A stretch of DNA of 46,111 bases from Rhodospirillales bacterium (GCA_009885795.1 VFKA01000018.1:1-46111); one strand, 5' to 3'; numbered from the stretch's first letter, positions 30,608-41,185 are shown. The notes: generated by a model from the letters alone, not told the origin. Numbers and translations: made by a program.

Positions 30608-31933
30608 TCACGCTCCGAACGCAAGGCGGAGCGCCAATCCCGCCCCGGCGCTGAGGCCGAGGGTTCGTAAGACCCCGAGCTTGAGGCGGAAGAGGGCGAG
30701 GACCGCCAGAAGCGCGATCGACATTGCCAGCGGGTCGAGGCTGGTGAGGACGGGCAAGTCCAACGCCATCGGTCCGATGCGATGATTCGCGAGCTCGGCG
30801 AACAGCACCCGCAAGCCAAACCACAGAGCGAGGTTGGCGATGACGCCCACAACCGCGGCGGTGATGGCCGCGAGCGCGCCGGAAAGCACGCGGTTGTCCG
30901 CCAGGCGCTCGATCAAGGGGGCGCCGAAAAAGACGAACACGAAGCAAGGCGCGAACGTGACCCAGAGCGTCAGCAACGACCCCGCGACTCCGCCCGGCAG
31001 ACCGGAAACGGCCCCCTCGGCGCGGTAGCCGGCCAAGAATCCGACGAATTGCAGGACCAGGATCAGCGGCCCCGGCGTGGTTTCGGCGAGCCCGAGGCCG
31101 GCCAGCATCTCCGCCGCCGACAGCCAGGCATAGAAATCGACCGCCTCCTGCGCGACGTAAGCCAGCACGGCGTAGGCGCCGCCGAAGGTGACGACGGCCA
31201 TCTTCGAGAAGAACCAGGCGACATCGGCATAGACGCCGCCCATGGGGAGGAGCACGGCCAGCGGCACCATCCAGGCCGCCAGCGCGGCCAAACCGGCCCT
31301 GCGCGCGCTGGCGGCAAGCCGCGTAGCGCGAGCTGGGTCGGCGGCCAGCACGGCATCGAGTAGGGCCGGCGGGCCGTCCTTCTCGCCACCGTGAGCGCCA
31401 CCGGTAAACCAGCGCGGGGCCAGGGCCCCGATCGACCCGGCGCCGAGTACGACGATCGGGAACGGAACGGCGAACAGGAACAGTGCCGCGAATGCGATCC
31501 CGGCCAACGCCCATGCCGCCCGCCCCTTCAGCGCGCGGCGCGCGATACGCAGCAGGGCCTCGACGACGATCACCAGAACGGCGCATTTCAAGCCGAAGAA
31601 CAGCCCGGCGACGATCGGAACATCGCCAAGCATGGCATAGACGATCGACAGCGCGAGCATTACCAGCGCGCCCGGAACGATGAACAGCAGCCCGGCGGCG
31701 AGGCCGCCCTTCGCCCCATGCATCAGCCAGCCGAGATAGGTGGCGAGCTGCATCGCCTCCGGGCCGGGCAGGAGCGAGCAGAAATTCAAGGCGTGGAGAA
31801 AACGCCGGTCGCCGATCCAGCGCCGTTCGTCCACGACCTCGCGATGCATGAGCGCGATCTGCCCGGCCGGCCCGCCGAAGGACAGGCACCCGATTCGGAA
31901 CCAGACGCGCAACGCTTCGCGAAAGCTCGGCAA
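30608..31933 (-). CDS. chrA: chromate transporter ChrA (CHR family)
   Basis: 441-residue inner-membrane chromate efflux protein made of two homologous halves. The first begins PSFREALRVWFRIGCLSFGG and contains LLPGPEAMQLATYLGW. The second has FFSKMAVVTFGGAYAVLAYV and ETTPGPLILVLQFVGF. The reading frame has no ATG near the expected N-terminus; TTG at 31933, directly after the chrB stop codon (31935-31937), gives the normal start. This implies tight translational coupling with chrB. Confidence 0.92.
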   Translation of the reverse strand: MPSFREALRVWFRIGCLSFGGPAGQIALMHREVVDERRWIGDRRFLHALNFCSLLPGPEAMQLATYLGWLMHGAKGGLAAGLLFIVPGALVMLALSIVYAMLGDVPIVAGLFFGLKCAVLVIVVEALLRIARRALKGRAAWALAGIAFAALFLFAVPFPIVVLGAGSIGALAPRWFTGGAHGGEKDGPPALLDAVLAADPARATRLAASARRAGLAALAAWMVPLAVLLPMGGVYADVAWFFSKMAVVTFGGAYAVLAYVAQEAVDFYAWLSAAEMLAGLGLAETTPGPLILVLQFVGFLAGYRAEGAVSGLPGGVAGSLLTLWVTFAPCFVFVFFGAPLIERLADNRVLSGALAAITAAVVGVIANLALWFGLRVLFAELANHRIGPMALDLPVLTSLDPLAMSIALLAVLALFRLKLGVLRTLGLSAGAGLALRLAFGA

Positions 31934-31934
31934 T

Positions 31935-32741
31935 TCAGCGGCCCGGCCAGTCGTGGGTTTCGCCGACCGCGTCGCGCGCCCAGCGGTAGAACGCGTCATA
32001 GAGCCCCATCGACGCATCGAGTTGCGCCAGGTCGTCGCGATACATGCGCGAGAGGCCGAGCGAGGCGGCAAGCAGCCCCGCCGCCTGGGGAGCGAGATCG
32101 AGACGCGCCGTGTCCGCCGCGCGCACGATCGTCGCAAGGCGCTCGATCGCCGCCGAGCGGAGCCCGAATTCCCGGACCATCGTATCGAAGGTGCAGGTCT
32201 CGCCGCGGTGGCTCCAGAACACGCCCTCGATATCGAAGGGCGTCGCCCGGAAGCGCTCCGCCACCGCCGTCACCTCCGCCGGCACCACGAACAGGAAGAC
32301 CGCGGCCGGATCGATGAAGCGGCGGATCAGCCACGGACAGGCGATGCGGTCGATCTTGGGCCGCGCGCGCGTGACCCAGATGGTACGGCCCTCTCCGTCG
32401 CGGGGGGGAACATGGTCCGGCGAGACAAGCGGGCCGCCGGCCTCGGCCCAGGCCAAGAACCCGCCTTCGAGGGATTCCGCGCGCGCGCCGGCATGGCGGA
32501 GCCACGCGGCGACACCCTGGCTGAGTTTGAGGCCGCGCTGGCATACCACCGCGACCGGGCGGCCGGCATGGGCCGCGGCCCAGGAAGCGACGGTCTCGTG
32601 GCTTTGCCGATGGCTGGCGGGAAGCATGCGCGGATCGGCGGCGCGATCCTCCGGCGTGCGCACGTCGAGGATGATCGGCGCCTCCGGCGTTCCAATGAGG
32701 CGCGAAAGCTGGGCAACGGTTATGAGATCTGGCGCGGGCAT
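31935..32741 (-). CDS. chrB: chromate resistance protein ChrB with N-terminal rhodanese-like domain
   Basis: 268-residue protein. An N-terminal rhodanese-like domain (residues 5-105) contains Cys67 in VVCQRGLKLSQ. The C-terminal ChrB domain (about 112-265) contains TRARPKIDRIACPWLIRRFI and FSHRGETCTFDTM-like blocks. The start at 32741 is set by a GGAGGGG site. ChrB proteins regulate or assist chromate export; this fused form with rhodanese is common next to chrA. It forms a two-gene operon with chrA. Confidence 0.9.
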   Translation of the reverse strand: MPAPDLITVAQLSRLIGTPEAPIILDVRTPEDRAADPRMLPASHRQSHETVASWAAAHAGRPVAVVCQRGLKLSQGVAAWLRHAGARAESLEGGFLAWAEAGGPLVSPDHVPPRDGEGRTIWVTRARPKIDRIACPWLIRRFIDPAAVFLFVVPAEVTAVAERFRATPFDIEGVFWSHRGETCTFDTMVREFGLRSAAIERLATIVRAADTARLDLAPQAAGLLAASLGLSRMYRDDLAQLDASMGLYDAFYRWARDAVGETHDWPGR

Positions 32742-32903
32742 GGGGCGTCCCCTCCATTTTTCTGGAAGCAGTGGACGCGATACTTGGGCCTCGGCCTCAC
32801 GGGGTGATCGCACCTACCCCATGGGATGAATGTGGCCGGACCGGTGGCCGCCTGTCAATACGTGGAGGAAGGCGGCGGGCAAGCCGGATCATGTTCATCG
32901 AGA

Positions 32904-34625
32904 TCAGCGAGACGTCTCGCCTGTCTTCGCCTTCAAGACAGCTTCGGCGATCGTGCTTTCGTAACTTACAAGGGGTGGCCTTATCCCATGCGCGAACAGC
33001 CTCTTCCGGGCCTCCTGCGAAGTCCCGGTCAAGAAGACCCGGGCGTGGCGACGAGCTGCCTTGCGGGCGAGCCCTTCGATTGTGTTGGCGGCCGTCGAAT
33101 CCAGGAACGGCACCGCCGCGAAGTCGATGATCATAACCCGGTGGGTATCGGAGATCCGATCGAGCACCGTGCCGATCGACGCAGCGGCGCCAAAGAAGAA
33201 GGCCCCCGAGATCCGATAGACGATCACGTTTGGATCCGTCGCGGCGGATTCGTCATAGGGCGCCCGTCCCCCATTGGCGTCGTCAGCCCTGTCCTCGGCT
33301 ACGAAGGGAGTGTGGGTCTCAATGGCGGTGGTCTTGGACATGCGGTGAATGAAAAGCACCGAACCCAAGGCAAATCCGACGACGATCGCCTCGGTCACAT
33401 CGCGGAAGATAGTCAGAAAGAATGTGCAGAGCAGGACTGCCGCATCGCCACGCGAGGCACGCAACAGGGTCGTGAAGGCATGCTTCTCGACCATGTTCCA
33501 CGCCACGATAGCGAGTACGCCGGCAAGGCCGGCCAGGGGAATGAAACCGGCGAGCGGCGCCGCCACCAGCACGAAGACGAGGAGAAAAACCGCATGTAGC
33601 ATTCCGGCAACCGGACCATGCGCGCCGGCGCGGACATTCGTCGCTGTCCGAGCGATCGTACCCGTCACGCAAATGCCGCCGAACAGGCCGGAGGCAACAT
33701 TCGCCACACCCTGTCCGACCAGCTCGCAGTTGGAACGATGACGCCGTCCGGTCATGCCATCCGCGACAACGGCCGACAACAGGGACTCGATCGACCCGAG
33801 AAGCGCAAAGGCCGCCGCGTTCGGCAGCACGGCTTGAATCTTGGCCATGCTGATTTCCGGAAGCGACGGCAAAGGCAGGCTGCTCGCGATGCCGCCGAAC
33901 CGCGTTCCGATTGTCGAGACCTGGAGGTCGAAAATCGCTGTTATCGCCGCGGCGCCCGCGATAACGATCAGCATGCCCGGCCAATGCGGCCGGACTTTCT
34001 TCAAGCCCACGATCGCGGCGATTGTCGCGAATGCAAGCGCGATGGTCACCGGATCGAGGGTCGGAAGACCCGCCCAAAGGACCGGAAGCTTTTCGAGCAG
34101 AGGCCCGGGCTCCGGCGCCGTCAAGGCGAGGCCGAGGAGCTCCTTGAGTTGGCTCGCGAAGATGATTACCGCGATGCCGGCGGTGAAACCGACGGTCACC
34201 GGATAGGGAATGAACTTTATGTAGGTGCCGAACCGCAACAGGCCGATCGCCGCAAGGATAAGCCCGGACAGGATAGTCGCCAAGATCAGGCCATCCATGC
34301 CATGGGCCTGGACCGTGGCCGCGACGAGGACGATGAAAGCGCCGGCGGGACCTCCAATTTGGAACCGGCTGCCTCCTATCGCCGAGACGAAGAAGCCGCC
34401 AATGATCGCGGTGTACAGACCTTGGGCGGGCGAAGCCCCGGAAGCGATGGCGATCGCCATCGAGAGCGGCAAGGCGACGATGGCGACGGTCAGCCCGGCG
34501 ATGGCGTCGGCGCGGAGAGCCGAGAGGCTGTATCCCTCTTGCAAGATGGTGACGAGCTTCGGCGTGAAGAGCTCGGCGAAGCTCGGGCCGGATCGATGGA
34601 GCGTCTTGGCGGTGCGCGTCATCAT
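32904..34625 (-). CDS. SulP-family anion transporter with C-terminal STAS domain
   Basis: 573-residue inner-membrane transporter for sulfate, bicarbonate or similar anions. The N-terminal membrane domain includes DAIAGLTVAIVALPLSMAIA, SPAQGLYTAIIGGF and the conserved GSRFQIGGPAGAFIVL region. The cytoplasmic STAS domain covers about residues 445-565 (VYRISGAFFFGAAASIGTVL, MIIDFAAVPFLDSTAANTIE). It lies upstream of chrB on the same strand with a 162-bp gap. Sulfate transporters take up chromate as an analogue, so the pairing with chrBA may not be accidental, though that is inference. An imperfect dyad lies just before the start. Confidence 0.93.
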   Translation of the reverse strand: MMTRTAKTLHRSGPSFAELFTPKLVTILQEGYSLSALRADAIAGLTVAIVALPLSMAIAIASGASPAQGLYTAIIGGFFVSAIGGSRFQIGGPAGAFIVLVAATVQAHGMDGLILATILSGLILAAIGLLRFGTYIKFIPYPVTVGFTAGIAVIIFASQLKELLGLALTAPEPGPLLEKLPVLWAGLPTLDPVTIALAFATIAAIVGLKKVRPHWPGMLIVIAGAAAITAIFDLQVSTIGTRFGGIASSLPLPSLPEISMAKIQAVLPNAAAFALLGSIESLLSAVVADGMTGRRHRSNCELVGQGVANVASGLFGGICVTGTIARTATNVRAGAHGPVAGMLHAVFLLVFVLVAAPLAGFIPLAGLAGVLAIVAWNMVEKHAFTTLLRASRGDAAVLLCTFFLTIFRDVTEAIVVGFALGSVLFIHRMSKTTAIETHTPFVAEDRADDANGGRAPYDESAATDPNVIVYRISGAFFFGAAASIGTVLDRISDTHRVMIIDFAAVPFLDSTAANTIEGLARKAARRHARVFLTGTSQEARKRLFAHGIRPPLVSYESTIAEAVLKAKTGETSR

Positions 34626-34974
34626 GGTGTCCGGCGAGTTCGGTCAAGGTTCCTTGGTCGAACCCGAGAAGCGCCCGCGCGGTACGGTGACTCCAACCAT
34701 CAAACAAATCCTATACAAGACATCGATCTCGTTTTCCAGGCGATCGGTGTTCATGTTACCAAAGGTAAATCTCACTATCCGTCATGTGTGCGAGTCGGGC
34801 CATCTTTTAATCCGACGAGCTACCGGGATGCTCCACCTCGCGTCAGCGGCCAGGCACTCGATCCGGAATGCGGCCATTCGACGTCGAAACAGAGGGCGAG
34901 ACCTTCGCGACGCGGTACCGCCAATGGTAACGATGTTCGGGTTCGGGTTCGGCAAGCGGCCGCCCGCCCAGCCG
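34626..34974. other. intergenic region upstream of the SulP gene
   Basis: 349 bp with no convincing coding frame on either strand. The only structure noticed is the dyad at 34638-34663. The part near 34975 borders the dead hyu chimera and may contain further unrecognisable remnants. Confidence 0.4.
34638..34663. promoter_or_regulatory. imperfect dyad just upstream of the SulP start
   Basis: GTTCG (34638-34642) pairs with CGAAC (34659-34663) and CAAGG (34645-34649) with CCTTG (34652-34656); two central positions on each side do not pair. The element ends 13 bp before the SulP ATG, so it is either an operator or a structure in the 5' leader. Confidence 0.45.
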
Positions 34975-35637
34975 TCACCGAACCTCGACCAGATAGTTGC
35001 CGTGTGGATCCACAATGGCGCCCTGGCCCCGGTGCAGGAAGATGGTCGTGGTCGGCACTTCGATGATGGCCGGCCCCTCGATAGCGGCGCCTTGCCCTAG
35101 CCGCGAGCCGTCATAGACCGGTACTTCGATCTGGCCCTCGGCCCGGCCGGCGTAGACGAGGCGGCGCGATTTCGGCCGGGCCGGGCCCCGCTGCGCCGGC
35201 AGCGGCTCGCCCCGCCGCGCGCCGCCGCCGGTATCGCCGATCGCGCGCACCTTCCAGGTTTGGCGGATCGCCGCGATGGCCCGCCGCTCGCCGTAATCCA
35301 TCCATGCCTCGATGAAGGTCTTGATGGTTTCGACGCCATAGCGTTCGACCAATTCCTTGAGCCGGCGCTCGCCCGTGCGGCAGGCGCCGACCTGGGCGCG
35401 GTAATCGCCGTACCAGATGTTGCTGACGCGGATCTTCTGATGCCCCATGCGGATGAGGTCCGCCTTGTCCTTGCCATTCTCCTGGATGCGAATACAGGGA
35501 AAATGCAGTCCCTCGCCGTAGATCGTGGCGGCATAAGGCAGATAGGTCGTCGGCTCCGGCGCTCCCAAGTCGACGTGATGCGAGCGCGCCAGCGTCCAGA
35601 ACAACGGTTCGCCCTCGTGGTAAACCGGCACGCACAA
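34975..35637 (-). pseudogene. remnant fusing a HyuB fragment to a HyuA C-terminus
   Basis: 220-codon frame in two parts. Residues about 1-125 (VPVYHEGEPLFWTLARSHHV, YGEGLHFPCIRIQENG, YGDYRAQVGACRTGERRLKE) match the middle of hydantoinase B proteins. Residues about 157-220 (RRLVYAGRAEGQIEVPVYDG, GPAIIEVPTTTIFLHRGQGA, DPHGNYLVEV) match the extreme C-terminus of hydantoinase A. The first quarter of HyuB, its C-terminal half and most of HyuA are missing. A deletion across a former hyuB-hyuA junction explains this. An in-frame stop lies just upstream. Most likely a decaying relic of a hydantoin-type locus next to the dihydropyrimidinase gene. Confidence 0.8.
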
Positions 35638-35682
35638 CGACTCCCCCGACGGGATAGACGACTAAACTGTTGCGCCGGGTGA

Positions 35683-37296
<1,614 letters not shown>

Positions 37297-37352
37297 GGCG
37301 GGGTAACACCAACAGCCGTAAGAGCTGACTCATGCGACGCGCCGACGCGCTT

Positions 37353-37456
37353 CCCCTCACCCCGACCCTCTCCCACAAGGGGAGAGGGGGAATACCCTCG
37401 CCCGCTTCGCGGCAGAGGGAGGGCCCCATCGCCTCGGGCGATGGGAGGGTGAGGGG
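37353..37456. repeat. cloverleaf-like palindromic repeat after dihydropyrimidinase gene
   Basis: Outer arms CCCCTCACCC (37353-37362) and GGGTGAGGGG (37447-37456) enclose three hairpins: CCCTCTCCC/GGGAGAGGG (37366-37374, 37380-37388), CCGC/GCGG around 37402-37412, and CCCATCGCC/GGCGATGGG (37425-37433, 37437-37445). It lies in the 333-bp gap between two convergent genes; a repeat of this design suggests a small interspersed element. Confidence 0.75.
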
Positions 37457-37527
37457 GACACTGGCGGGTTACGACTAGGGTCTTTTGGTATTACACCAGC
37501 GGACCTCGGTCCTAGCCCGTGAGGTTC

Positions 37528-37571
37528 CCCTCTCCCGCCCCTTCGTCTTCAAGGGTGATGGCGGGAGAGGG
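37528..37571. terminator. 12-bp-stem hairpin between convergent genes
   Basis: CCCTCTCCCGCC (37528-37539) and GGCGGGAGAGGG (37560-37571) are perfect arms with a 20-nt loop. It lies 58 bp past the stop of the minus-strand binding-protein gene. It may act as a bidirectional terminator or be part of the same repeat family as 37353-37456, with which it shares the CCCTCTCCC arm. No T-run. Confidence 0.5.
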
Positions 37572-37629
37572 TGCCTCTTTGCTATCGCAAGCCTTCGAGT
37601 TCGAGAAATTCCTTCGCCGACTCCAAGGA

Positions 37630-38631
37630 TCACATTCCCATCGCCTTGTTCCAGATGTCATGGGTCCAGGCGCCTTCGGGCGCCTTGGAGATCACGGGGT
37701 CCGAGCCGCCCGCGAGCAGGATTTTCACGGTGCGCTCATAAGCCGCGGGATCGAGATAGCCCGTGCCTTTCTCGGCCTTGCCGACGAGCTTGGCGATCTC
37801 GCCCATCATGCGCTTCTGGTGCATTTCGGTCTGGGCGCCGGTCTCGTCGTTTTCCAGCACGATCATGGCGGCGGCGTCCGGGTTGGCGACGGCCCAGTCC
37901 CATCCCTTCATCGAGGCCCGCACGAAGCGCACGAGCTTGTCGACCATGCCCGGGTCTTGCAGGCTGCTCTCGAGCGTGTAGATGCCGTCTTCCAACGTCG
38001 CCACGCCCTGGTCTTCGTAGGGGAAGACGACCAGTTCTTCGGCCGGCAGTCCGGCATCGATGACTTGCCAATATTCGTTGTAGGTCATGGTAGAGATGCA
38101 ATCGGCCTGCTTCTGCAAGATGGGATCGACGTTGAAACCCTGCTTCAACACGGTGACGCCATCGCCGCCCGATGTCCCGAAGCCGAGCTGGCTCATCCAC
38201 GACAGGAACGGATACTCGTTGCCGGCGAACCAGACGCCCAGCGTCTTGCCCTTGAAGTCCTCGGGCCTAGTGATGCCGGTGTCCTTGCGGCAGGTCAGCA
38301 TCATGCCCGAGCGCTGAAACGGTTGGGCGATGTTGACGAGCGGCACGCCCTTCTCGCGCGTCGCCAGCGCCGAAGGCATCCAATCCAGCACCACGTCGGC
38401 GCCGCCGCCGGCGATGACCTGGCTTGGGTTGATGTCGGGTCCGCCCGCCTTGATCGTCACATCGAGGCCGGCCTCGTCATAGAATCCCTTGTCCTTGGCG
38501 ACGTAGTAGCCGGCGAACTGCGCCTGGGTCACCCATTTCAGTTGCAGGGTCAGGGAATCCGCAGCCCAGCTTTGCGCGCCCAAACCGGCCAGCGCCACGG
38601 CCATGGTCATTGCAGCAAGAGTCTTCTTCAT
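37630..38631 (-). CDS. NMT1/THI5-like ABC importer binding protein (pyrimidine-type)
   Basis: 333-residue periplasmic binding protein. The signal peptide (MKKTLAAMTMAVALAGLGAQ, SWA|ADSLTLQLKW) is clear, and GGGAG before the ATG is a ribosome site. KWVTQAQFAGYYVAKDKGFY and the GGPDINPSQVIAGGGADVVL block are typical for the ThiY/NMT1 group that binds pyrimidine-like and related ring compounds. It is the last gene of the minus-strand operon. In the context of preTA and dihydropyrimidinase it likely binds uracil, thymine or a hydantoin (inference). Confidence 0.92.
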   Translation of the reverse strand: MKKTLAAMTMAVALAGLGAQSWAADSLTLQLKWVTQAQFAGYYVAKDKGFYDEAGLDVTIKAGGPDINPSQVIAGGGADVVLDWMPSALATREKGVPLVNIAQPFQRSGMMLTCRKDTGITRPEDFKGKTLGVWFAGNEYPFLSWMSQLGFGTSGGDGVTVLKQGFNVDPILQKQADCISTMTYNEYWQVIDAGLPAEELVVFPYEDQGVATLEDGIYTLESSLQDPGMVDKLVRFVRASMKGWDWAVANPDAAAMIVLENDETGAQTEMHQKRMMGEIAKLVGKAEKGTGYLDPAAYERTVKILLAGGSDPVISKAPEGAWTHDIWNKAMGM

Positions 38632-38656
38632 GAAAAATCTCCCATCGGATGTTGAG

Positions 38657-39517
38657 TCAGCGGTTGCGCGCCTCCGCGCGATAGGACGGGTGCCAGAAGG
38701 TCAGCGCCCGCTCCAGCAGGGCCAGGAGCCCATAGAACATCGAACCGGCGACGGCGGCAACGGCAATCGTCGCCCAGACGATGTCGACGTTCATCTTGTA
38801 GACTTCGGTCGAGATGCGAAACCCCATGCCGGAGATCGGCGAGCCGAACATCTCGGCGACGATGGCGCCGATCAGCGCCAGGGTCGAATTGATCTTGAGC
38901 GCATTGAAGACGAACGTCAATGCCGCCGGCAGCCGCAGCTTGAAGAAGGTCTGCCAATAGCCGGCGCCGTAGGAATACATGAGGTCGCGCTGCATGCGGT
39001 CGGCGGCGGCAAGGCCGGCGATGGTGTTGATCAGCATCGGAAAGAACGTCATGACCACGATCACCGCCGCCTTCGATTCCCATCCGAACCCAAACCACAT
39101 CACCATGATCGGGGCGATGCCCACGACCGGCACGGCGCCCGCCATGTTGCCGAGCGGCAGCAGGCCGCGCTGCAGGAACGCCACGCGATCGGTGAGGAGT
39201 GCCACGAGAAAGCCGAGGCCGCAGCCCATGGCGAAGCCGGCCAGCACGGATTTCAGGAAGGTCTGCTGAAAGTCCGCCCAGAGCATGCCGGCCTGGGCGA
39301 CAAGCTGATGGCCGATCTGGCTTGGGGCGGGCAACAGTATCCGGGGCACGTCGAATCCGACGACGACGACCTCCCAAATCCACAGCAGCCACAGGCCGAA
39401 CAGGATCGGGATCGCCAAGGCGACAAGGCGCCCGGCCGGTTCGCGGCGCGATAGCAGGTTGATCGCGGCCAGCGGAGCAAGAGTGATCGGGACGACGGCC
39501 AGCCACGACCAGGTCAT
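38657..39517 (-). CDS. ABC importer permease (SsuC/ThiX-like), second subunit
   Basis: 286-residue inner-membrane permease. Its ATG at 39517 overlaps the stop of the upstream permease gene (ATGA). The N-terminus MTWSWLAVVPITLAPLAAIN begins a membrane segment. The C-terminal half has the usual BPD_transp_1 pattern: PVVGIAPIMVMWFGFGWESK, GAGYWQTFFKLRLPAALTFV and NSTLALIGAIVAEMFG. The frame stays open further upstream through the first permease gene, but that is antisense-like, out-of-frame noise and not a fusion. Confidence 0.92.
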   Translation of the reverse strand: MTWSWLAVVPITLAPLAAINLLSRREPAGRLVALAIPILFGLWLLWIWEVVVVGFDVPRILLPAPSQIGHQLVAQAGMLWADFQQTFLKSVLAGFAMGCGLGFLVALLTDRVAFLQRGLLPLGNMAGAVPVVGIAPIMVMWFGFGWESKAAVIVVMTFFPMLINTIAGLAAADRMQRDLMYSYGAGYWQTFFKLRLPAALTFVFNALKINSTLALIGAIVAEMFGSPISGMGFRISTEVYKMNVDIVWATIAVAAVAGSMFYGLLALLERALTFWHPSYRAEARNR

Positions 39518-40398
39518 GGCCGCGTTCCCATGCGCCGAAGAGCGATCCGTTCGATACCGCCGACGCCATAGACCATGGCCATGCCGAGCAGTGCCGCCAT
39601 CAGCAACGCCGACCAGATTTGAATGGTTTGGCCGTAGTAGGAGCCGCTGAGCAAGCGCGCGCCCAGTCCGGCCGTGGCGCCGGACGGCAGCTCGCCGACA
39701 ATGGCGCCAATCAAGCTGATGGCGACGGAGACCTTCAGGCTCGCGAACAGGAACGGCATCGAGGAGGGCCAGCGCAGCTTGCGGAACACCTGGCTCGCGC
39801 TCGCGTTGTAGGTGCGCATCAGATCGAGCTGCAGCGGATCGGGCGAGCGCAGGCCCTTGACCATGCCGATGGTCACCGGAAAGAACGACAGATAGCCCGA
39901 GATGATCGCCTTCGGGATGACGCCGGTGACGCCGATATTGCCGAGCACGATGATGATCATCGGCCCGATGGCAAGGATCGGGATGGTCTGGGAGGCGATG
40001 ATCCAGGGCATCAGGCTGCGGTCGAGCGTGCGGACATGCACGATGCCGACGGCAAGCCCGATGCCGAGCAGCCCGCCGAGGATGAATCCAAGCCCGGTCG
40101 CCGAAGCGGTGATCCATGCATGGTACAGCAGGTTGCGCTTGCTGGCGATCTTGGTGCCGGCGGTCGTCTTCCAGAACTCCGCCAGCACTTGATCGGGCGT
40201 CGGCAGCACCGGGCGCTCCATCGACCAGGTGCCCGCGATCAGATCGGCCGTCGTCCAGGCCTGGGGGCCGCGATCGAGTTGCTCGCGCACCCGCGGCGCA
40301 TTCAGGAAGATCGCGCCGAGATACCAAAGCACGCCGACGAACAGCAAGACGGTGGCGAGCGGCAGCGCCCGTCCGGCAACCAGGCTCTTAGTCGTCAT
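39514..40398 (-). CDS. ABC importer permease (SsuC/ThiX-like), first subunit
   Basis: 294-residue inner-membrane permease beginning MTTKSLVAGRALPLATVLLF. Conserved parts include FILGGLLGIGLAVGIVHVRT, SQTIPILAIGPMIIIVLGNI, and the coupling loop NASASQVFRKLRWPSSMPFL. A large periplasmic loop (residues 35-85, RVREQLDRGPQAWTTADLIA) follows the first membrane helix. It overlaps the ATPase gene by 11 bp upstream and the second permease by 4 bp downstream. Two non-identical permeases point to a heterodimeric pore. Confidence 0.92.
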   Translation of the reverse strand: MTTKSLVAGRALPLATVLLFVGVLWYLGAIFLNAPRVREQLDRGPQAWTTADLIAGTWSMERPVLPTPDQVLAEFWKTTAGTKIASKRNLLYHAWITASATGLGFILGGLLGIGLAVGIVHVRTLDRSLMPWIIASQTIPILAIGPMIIIVLGNIGVTGVIPKAIISGYLSFFPVTIGMVKGLRSPDPLQLDLMRTYNASASQVFRKLRWPSSMPFLFASLKVSVAISLIGAIVGELPSGATAGLGARLLSGSYYGQTIQIWSALLMAALLGMAMVYGVGGIERIALRRMGTRP

Positions 40399-41185
40399 AA
40401 CTATGTCCCGCCCGCAGCGCGGCTCGCACCTTGTGGGCGATGTCGAGGAACCGCGGGCTCTCCCGCGCATCCAGCGTACGGCCTCGCGCAAGGTCGCTGT
40501 CGATGGTCTCGACGATGCGGCCCGGCCGCGGACTCATGACGACGATGCGCGAGGATAGAAAGACCGCCTCGGCGATCGAATGGGTGACAAAGACGACCGT
40601 CTTGCCGGTGGCCTCGTGGAGCCGCAGGAGCTGCTCGTTCAGGCGATCGCGGGTGATCTCGTCAAGCGCGCCGAACGGCTCGTCCATCAGCAGCAGATCC
40701 GGCTCGAAGCCGAGCGCGCGGGCGATGGAGACCCGCTGCTGCATGCCGCCCGAAAGCTGCCATGGAAATTTTCTCTCGAAGCCCTCGAGGCCGACCATCG
40801 CCAGATACTTCGCCGCCCGCGCCGCCCGCAGGCCCGGATCGAAGCCGATGATTTCCAGCGGCAGCGTCACATTGCGCGCGACGTTGCGCCACGGATACAA
40901 CGCCGGCGCCTGGAAGACATAGCCATAGGCGCGCGCCAGCCTGGCCTCGTTCGGGGACACGCCGTTGACGACAATGGTTCCGCCGGTCGGCTGCTCCAAA
41001 TCGGCAATGACGCGCAGCAACGTCGTCTTGCCGCAGCCGGACGGCCCGATGAAGGAAACGAACTCGCCGCGCCCGATGGCGAGGTCGATGTCCGCCAGCG
41101 CCGCCACCGGCCCATCCCCCGTCTGGAATACCAGCGACAGATCGCGGATTTCGACGACTGTCGCGGCGGTCGATCCCTCGGTCAC
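40388..41185 (-). CDS. ABC importer ATPase (SsuB/TauB/ThiZ-like)
   Basis: 265-residue ATP-binding subunit. Walker A GPSGCGKTT, Q-loop VFQAPALYPWRNV, signature LSGGMQQRVSIARAL, Walker B LLLMDEPFGALDE and H-loop VTHSIAEAVFL are all intact. The frame remains open upstream to 41338, but that extension translates the REP repeat and is not expected to be expressed. GTG at 41185 (TEGSTAATVVEIRDLSLV) is the most likely start, although its ribosome site is weak, so the N-terminus is uncertain by some ten residues. Confidence 0.92.
   Translation of the reverse strand: MTEGSTAATVVEIRDLSLVFQTGDGPVAALADIDLAIGRGEFVSFIGPSGCGKTTLLRVIADLEQPTGGTIVVNGVSPNEARLARAYGYVFQAPALYPWRNVARNVTLPLEIIGFDPGLRAARAAKYLAMVGLEGFERKFPWQLSGGMQQRVSIARALGFEPDLLLMDEPFGALDEITRDRLNEQLLRLHEATGKTVVFVTHSIAEAVFLSSRIVVMSPRPGRIVETIDSDLARGRTLDARESPRFLDIAHKVRAALRAGHSYDD

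Noticed and set aside
38657-40327. A 556-codon frame suggesting a fused double permease
   Set aside because: Only the part after 39517 looks like a permease; the upstream part is a wrong-frame reading of the first permease gene, which has its own intact frame.
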